From assembly GCA_000433135.1 (NCBI GenBank), contig HF991940.1:18057-25576 (forward strand): a stretch of 7,520 nucleotides of DNA, in the 5' to 3' direction. The notes under the pieces were generated by a model, which was not told where the DNA came from, did not search any database, and saw only the letters and a program-made list of their open reading frames with translations. The DNA is from Clostridium sp. CAG:921. GTDB taxonomy: Bacteria; Bacillota; Clostridia; TANB77; CAG-465. This document shows positions 5,067 to 7,520 of the stretch, one piece after another. Both the position numbers and the translations under genes were made by a program. How positions within the stretch are numbered: the first letter of the stretch is position 1; each line of letters starts with the position of its first letter.

Positions 5067-5897
5067 ATGAAGAAAAAAAGAAAACTTTTTTGTGAGTATG
5101 GACCTGTTTGTTATAAAATATCTTTGGCAAAAGAGGCTTTTAAAAAAGATATGAAAGATTTTTTTAAAGGTAGAAGATTTGCAAGAAAAATTGATAAAAA
5201 TAATTATAAATATATATGGAAGGGAGACGCAAAAATTTTAATGAGAAATTTGCATGGCGTCGATATGGAACTTCAAAGAAATAAAGTAGAAAATTTAAAA
5301 ATTGCAAGTAAAAAAGTTGATGGTATTGTAATAATGCCTGGCGAAGAATTTTCATTTTGGAATATTGTCGGAAGTATCAGTGCTAAAAAAGGATATTTAG
5401 AAGGATTGGTTATACGTAATGGAATTTTAGATAAAGGAATTGGTGGTGGACTTTGTCAAATGGGAAATCTTATACACTGGTTGGTATTACATACTCCACT
5501 TCAGGTAACAGAATTACACCATCATTCGGATGCTCTATTTCCCGATTCTAAAAGAAGAGTACCTTTTGGAACAGGAACTTCTATTAGTTATAAGGCAATA
5601 GATTATAGGTTTAAAAATACTACTGAATATCCAGTGCAAATTAGAGTATGGCTTGATGATACGATGCTATATGGTGAAATTAGAAGTAATTATCCACTTG
5701 ATAAAAAGTATAGAATTTTCGAGGAAGATAATCATTATTCTAAGGATGAAAATGGTGTATTTTATAGGAACAGTAAAGTCTATAGAAGTGTTATAGATAA
5801 AGATACTAAAGAAGAATTAAGTAGGGAACTTATATTGGATAATCATTCTAAGGTAATGTATGATTATAATTTGATACCAAAGGATCAAATTAGGTAA
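5067..5897 (+). CDS. VanW-family protein
   Basis: A 276-residue protein, about the length of VanW from VanB-type vancomycin resistance clusters. The N-terminus is basic (MKKKRKLFCEYGPVCYKISL) without a convincing signal peptide or membrane helix. The VanW domain spans about 60-210: GVDMELQRNKVENLKIA, then PGEEFSFWNIVG (91-102), GGGLCQMGNLIHW (126-138), TELHHHSDALFPDS (148-161), RRVPFGTGTS (163-172) and DYRFKNTTEYPVQIRVW (179-195), all hallmarks of the family. VanW occurs in some vancomycin-resistance operons, but its biochemical role is unknown and it is not itself proof of resistance; no vanH, vanA/B or vanX gene is in this window. The ribosome site AAGGAAG (5053-5059) is 7 nt before the ATG. 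It is first in an operon: the DltA-like gene starts 5 nt after its stop. That context points to cell-wall or surface-polymer modification. The last 65 residues are charged and less conserved-looking. Confidence 0.94.
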   Translation: MKKKRKLFCEYGPVCYKISLAKEAFKKDMKDFFKGRRFARKIDKNNYKYIWKGDAKILMRNLHGVDMELQRNKVENLKIASKKVDGIVIMPGEEFSFWNIVGSISAKKGYLEGLVIRNGILDKGIGGGLCQMGNLIHWLVLHTPLQVTELHHHSDALFPDSKRRVPFGTGTSISYKAIDYRFKNTTEYPVQIRVWLDDTMLYGEIRSNYPLDKKYRIFEEDNHYSKDENGVFYRNSKVYRSVIDKDTKEELSRELILDNHSKVMYDYNLIPKDQIR

Positions 5898-5902
5898 CAT
5901 GA

Positions 5903-7381
5903 ATGATGCTTAATGAAATTTTGAATGTTTTGAAAAATGGTAAAGAGAAGATAGCATATGCATATAAAGGAAAATGTTATTCATATGCAACAGTTTATAA
6001 ATTTGTTTGCAATATATATAAGTACTTGTTAGAACATAATTTGGATAAAAAACCAATAATAGTTTATGGTCATAAAGATATATATATGAAAGCATGCTTT
6101 GTAGCTTCTTCCATGGCAGGGATTAGTTATGTACCCATAGATAATTCAATTCCAAATGAAAGAGTAAACGAAATAATAAGTCAAGTAAGTCCATATTGTA
6201 TAATAGGTGATTATAAATTTGATGGAGTTATTAACATTTCAGAAAGAGAAATTTGTCAAATAATGCAAGTGAAAAGTTATGCTGATATAGAGAAAATATA
6301 CATGAAACCACAGGATATTTATTATATTATTTTTACTTCTGGAAGTACTGGAAAACCAAAGGGAGTAATGGTTACATATGAAAATATTAGTTCATGTATA
6401 AAATGGTTGAAAAGTATAACTAATATTAAAAATGGAGTTATTTTAAATCAAGCTAATTTTTCATTTGATCTTTCTGTAGCAGATTTATATTTGAGTTTGG
6501 TTACAGGAAGTAATCATTATATAATTGAAAATAATAATATTTTCAACTTTGAAAAAACATTTGATGAATTAAGAAAAAGCAATGCTGAACTAGCAATAAT
6601 GACACCTTCATTTGCAGAAATTTTGATGCTTGATAAAAAGTTTGATACTACGCTATTGCCCAAGTTAAAGATGTTTATATTTTGTGGCGAAACTTTATTA
6701 AAAGGTACAGTAGAAAAATTATATGAAAGATTTAAAAATGTTAAAATTATAAATTGTTATGGTCCAACTGAATGTACTTTTGCTGTTACAAGTAGTATTA
6801 TTACTAAAAAAATGATAGATTTTGGTAATATACCGATTGGTAAAGTAAAAGATGACGTTGAAATGTTAATAATTGAAAATGAAAATGGAATAATTTCAAG
6901 AAAAAATGATGGTGACATAGGAGAGATATTAATACTTGGAAAGAGCGTAGCAAAAGGTTATATTGGAATGGATAATAATATTTCTAATGTACAATTTATA
7001 AAATATAACGAAAAGAATGGATATTTGACTGGTGATCTTGGATATAAGAATGGCGATAATTTTTATTTTGTAAAAAGAAAGGATAAACAAATTAAATATA
7101 AGGGATATAGAGTAGAGATTCTTGATATAGAAAATAATTTATACGATTTAGAATATTTTGAAAAAGTAAAAGTAATTACAAAAGAAAATAATAATGAAGT
7201 CTGTAAATTAATTGCATTTGTAAAATTAAAAGATAATATTAGTATTGATAGTATTAATATTAAAGAAAAATTAAGGCAAAAACTTCCTGAGTATATGATT
7301 CCAGTAATTAGAATAATAAATGAATTTCCTATAAATTCTAATGGAAAAGTTGATATAAATAAATTAAAGGAGGAGATATAG
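5903..7381 (+). CDS. dltA: D-alanine--D-alanyl carrier protein ligase (DltA-like)
   Basis: A 492-residue single-domain adenylating enzyme, close to the usual DltA length of about 500. It would use ATP to activate D-alanine and load it on the carrier protein encoded next, in the cytoplasm, for D-alanylation of teichoic or lipoteichoic acid. Adenylation core motifs in order: GISYVPID (73-80), the P-loop TSGSTGKPKG (145-154), FSFDLS (186-191), NCYGPTE (284-290), YLTGD (374-378), KRKDKQIKYKGYRVE (391-405), and NSNGKVD with the catalytic Lys482 near the C-terminus. In characterised DltA proteins the pocket has an Asp in FSFDLS and a Cys in FCGE that helps select D- over L-alanine. Both are here (Asp189, Cys261), which favours D-alanine. 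A related NRPS-like ligase for another amino acid is the alternative. The start is ATG ATG at 5903; the ribosome site is weak (AGGT at 5892-5895), so translation is probably coupled to the VanW gene. Confidence 0.9.
   Translation: MMLNEILNVLKNGKEKIAYAYKGKCYSYATVYKFVCNIYKYLLEHNLDKKPIIVYGHKDIYMKACFVASSMAGISYVPIDNSIPNERVNEIISQVSPYCIIGDYKFDGVINISEREICQIMQVKSYADIEKIYMKPQDIYYIIFTSGSTGKPKGVMVTYENISSCIKWLKSITNIKNGVILNQANFSFDLSVADLYLSLVTGSNHYIIENNNIFNFEKTFDELRKSNAELAIMTPSFAEILMLDKKFDTTLLPKLKMFIFCGETLLKGTVEKLYERFKNVKIINCYGPTECTFAVTSSIITKKMIDFGNIPIGKVKDDVEMLIIENENGIISRKNDGDIGEILILGKSVAKGYIGMDNNISNVQFIKYNEKNGYLTGDLGYKNGDNFYFVKRKDKQIKYKGYRVEILDIENNLYDLEYFEKVKVITKENNNEVCKLIAFVKLKDNISIDSINIKEKLRQKLPEYMIPVIRIINEFPINSNGKVDINKLKEEI
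7366..7373 (+). promoter_or_regulatory. Strong ribosome site supporting a TTG start for dltC
   Basis: AAAGGAGG lies inside the last codons of the DltA-like gene, 8 nt before the TTG at 7382. This supports that TTG as the start of the carrier-protein gene. Confidence 0.8.
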
Positions 7382-7520
7382 TTGAAAGATAAGATAATTG
7401 ATATAATAGTTAAAGCATGTGGTGATGAATCAGTAAGATCGAATTTAGATGTTGATTTAATAGAAAAAGATATGTTAGACTCACTGGCACTTATAAATTT
7501 AATTTCGATGTTAGAGGATG
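7382..7520 (+). CDS. dltC: D-alanyl carrier protein, DltC-like (3' end cut by window)
   Basis: The first 46 codons of an acyl-carrier-type protein; DltC proteins are about 78 residues, so a little over half is visible. The visible part has the helix-1 pattern IIDIIVKACGDESVRSN, then LDVDLIEKDMLDSLALINLI (22-41). The DSL motif at 33-35 places the phosphopantetheine-bearing serine at Ser34, and the D-L-x-E-x-x-x-L-D-S spacing matches DltC closely. It would carry the activated D-alanine as a thioester for transfer across the membrane. The TTG start is directly adjacent to the TAG stop of the ligase gene (no gap) with a strong AAAGGAGG 8 nt upstream. Pairing with an adjacent DltA-like ligase makes DltC more likely than a fatty-acid ACP. 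In the common dltABCD order dltB separates dltA from dltC, so the direct A-C junction is a variant arrangement. Confidence 0.85.
   Translation, partial: MKDKIIDIIVKACGDESVRSNLDVDLIEKDMLDSLALINLISMLED

Noticed and set aside
5164..5355. Minus-strand open frame inside the VanW gene
   Set aside because: Tyr/Phe/Leu-rich antisense translation with no ribosome site; the sense strand encodes a clear VanW domain.
5067..5897. Vancomycin resistance determinant
   Set aside because: A VanW-family protein alone does not indicate glycopeptide resistance. The ligase, lactate dehydrogenase and dipeptidase genes of a van operon are absent from the window.
5910..6095. Minus-strand open frame inside the dltA gene
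   Set aside because: Antisense to the start of a clear adenylation domain.

Overview
This is an AT-rich window (by eye well under 35% G+C) with strong AGGAGG-type ribosome binding sites, near-consensus sigma-A promoters with 17-bp spacers, rho-independent terminators ending in T-runs, ATA/AGA/TTA-rich codon use, and some TTG starts. This fits a low-GC Bacillota, most likely a Clostridia member. The genus cannot be fixed from the sequence. TGA acts as a stop (DUF2752 gene) and TGG encodes Trp, so the standard bacterial code applies.

Layout, left to right. (1) 1-767: an almost complete TatD-family metal-dependent hydrolase, missing only the first few codons, closed by a terminator. (2) 1020-2657: an all-helical 545-residue protein of unknown family with its own extended -10 promoter. 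It ends at a terminator shared with (3), a convergent minus-strand XRE-type repressor-like gene (2717-3040, TTG start preferred). (4) 3299-3785: a two-gene unit with a perfect sigma-A consensus promoter, encoding a TM2-domain protein and a DUF2752 membrane protein that overlap by 26 nt. It is divergent from the XRE gene. (5) 3969-4718: a stand-alone P-loop kinase-like protein with its own promoter, which carries repeated GACTTT half-sites. (6) 4849 to the end: a second perfect-consensus promoter, a leader of about 180 nt containing a 15-bp perfect inverted repeat, then a VanW-family protein, a DltA-like D-alanine--carrier-protein ligase and the start of a DltC-like carrier protein. These three are packed with gaps of 5 and 0 nt and look like one operon running off the right edge.

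The left two thirds is mostly single genes or pairs, each with its own promoter and terminator, with no evident shared pathway. The right third is a cell-envelope operon. DltA would adenylate D-alanine and load it on the phosphopantetheine of DltC for D-alanylation of a surface polymer such as teichoic acid. The membrane transfer steps (DltB MBOAT, DltD) would be expected beyond the window. Placing a VanW gene first in such an operon is the most noteworthy biological signal. The palindromic leader repeat in front of it is the most noteworthy non-coding signal. I see no CRISPR array, tRNA, rRNA, transposase or phage gene.
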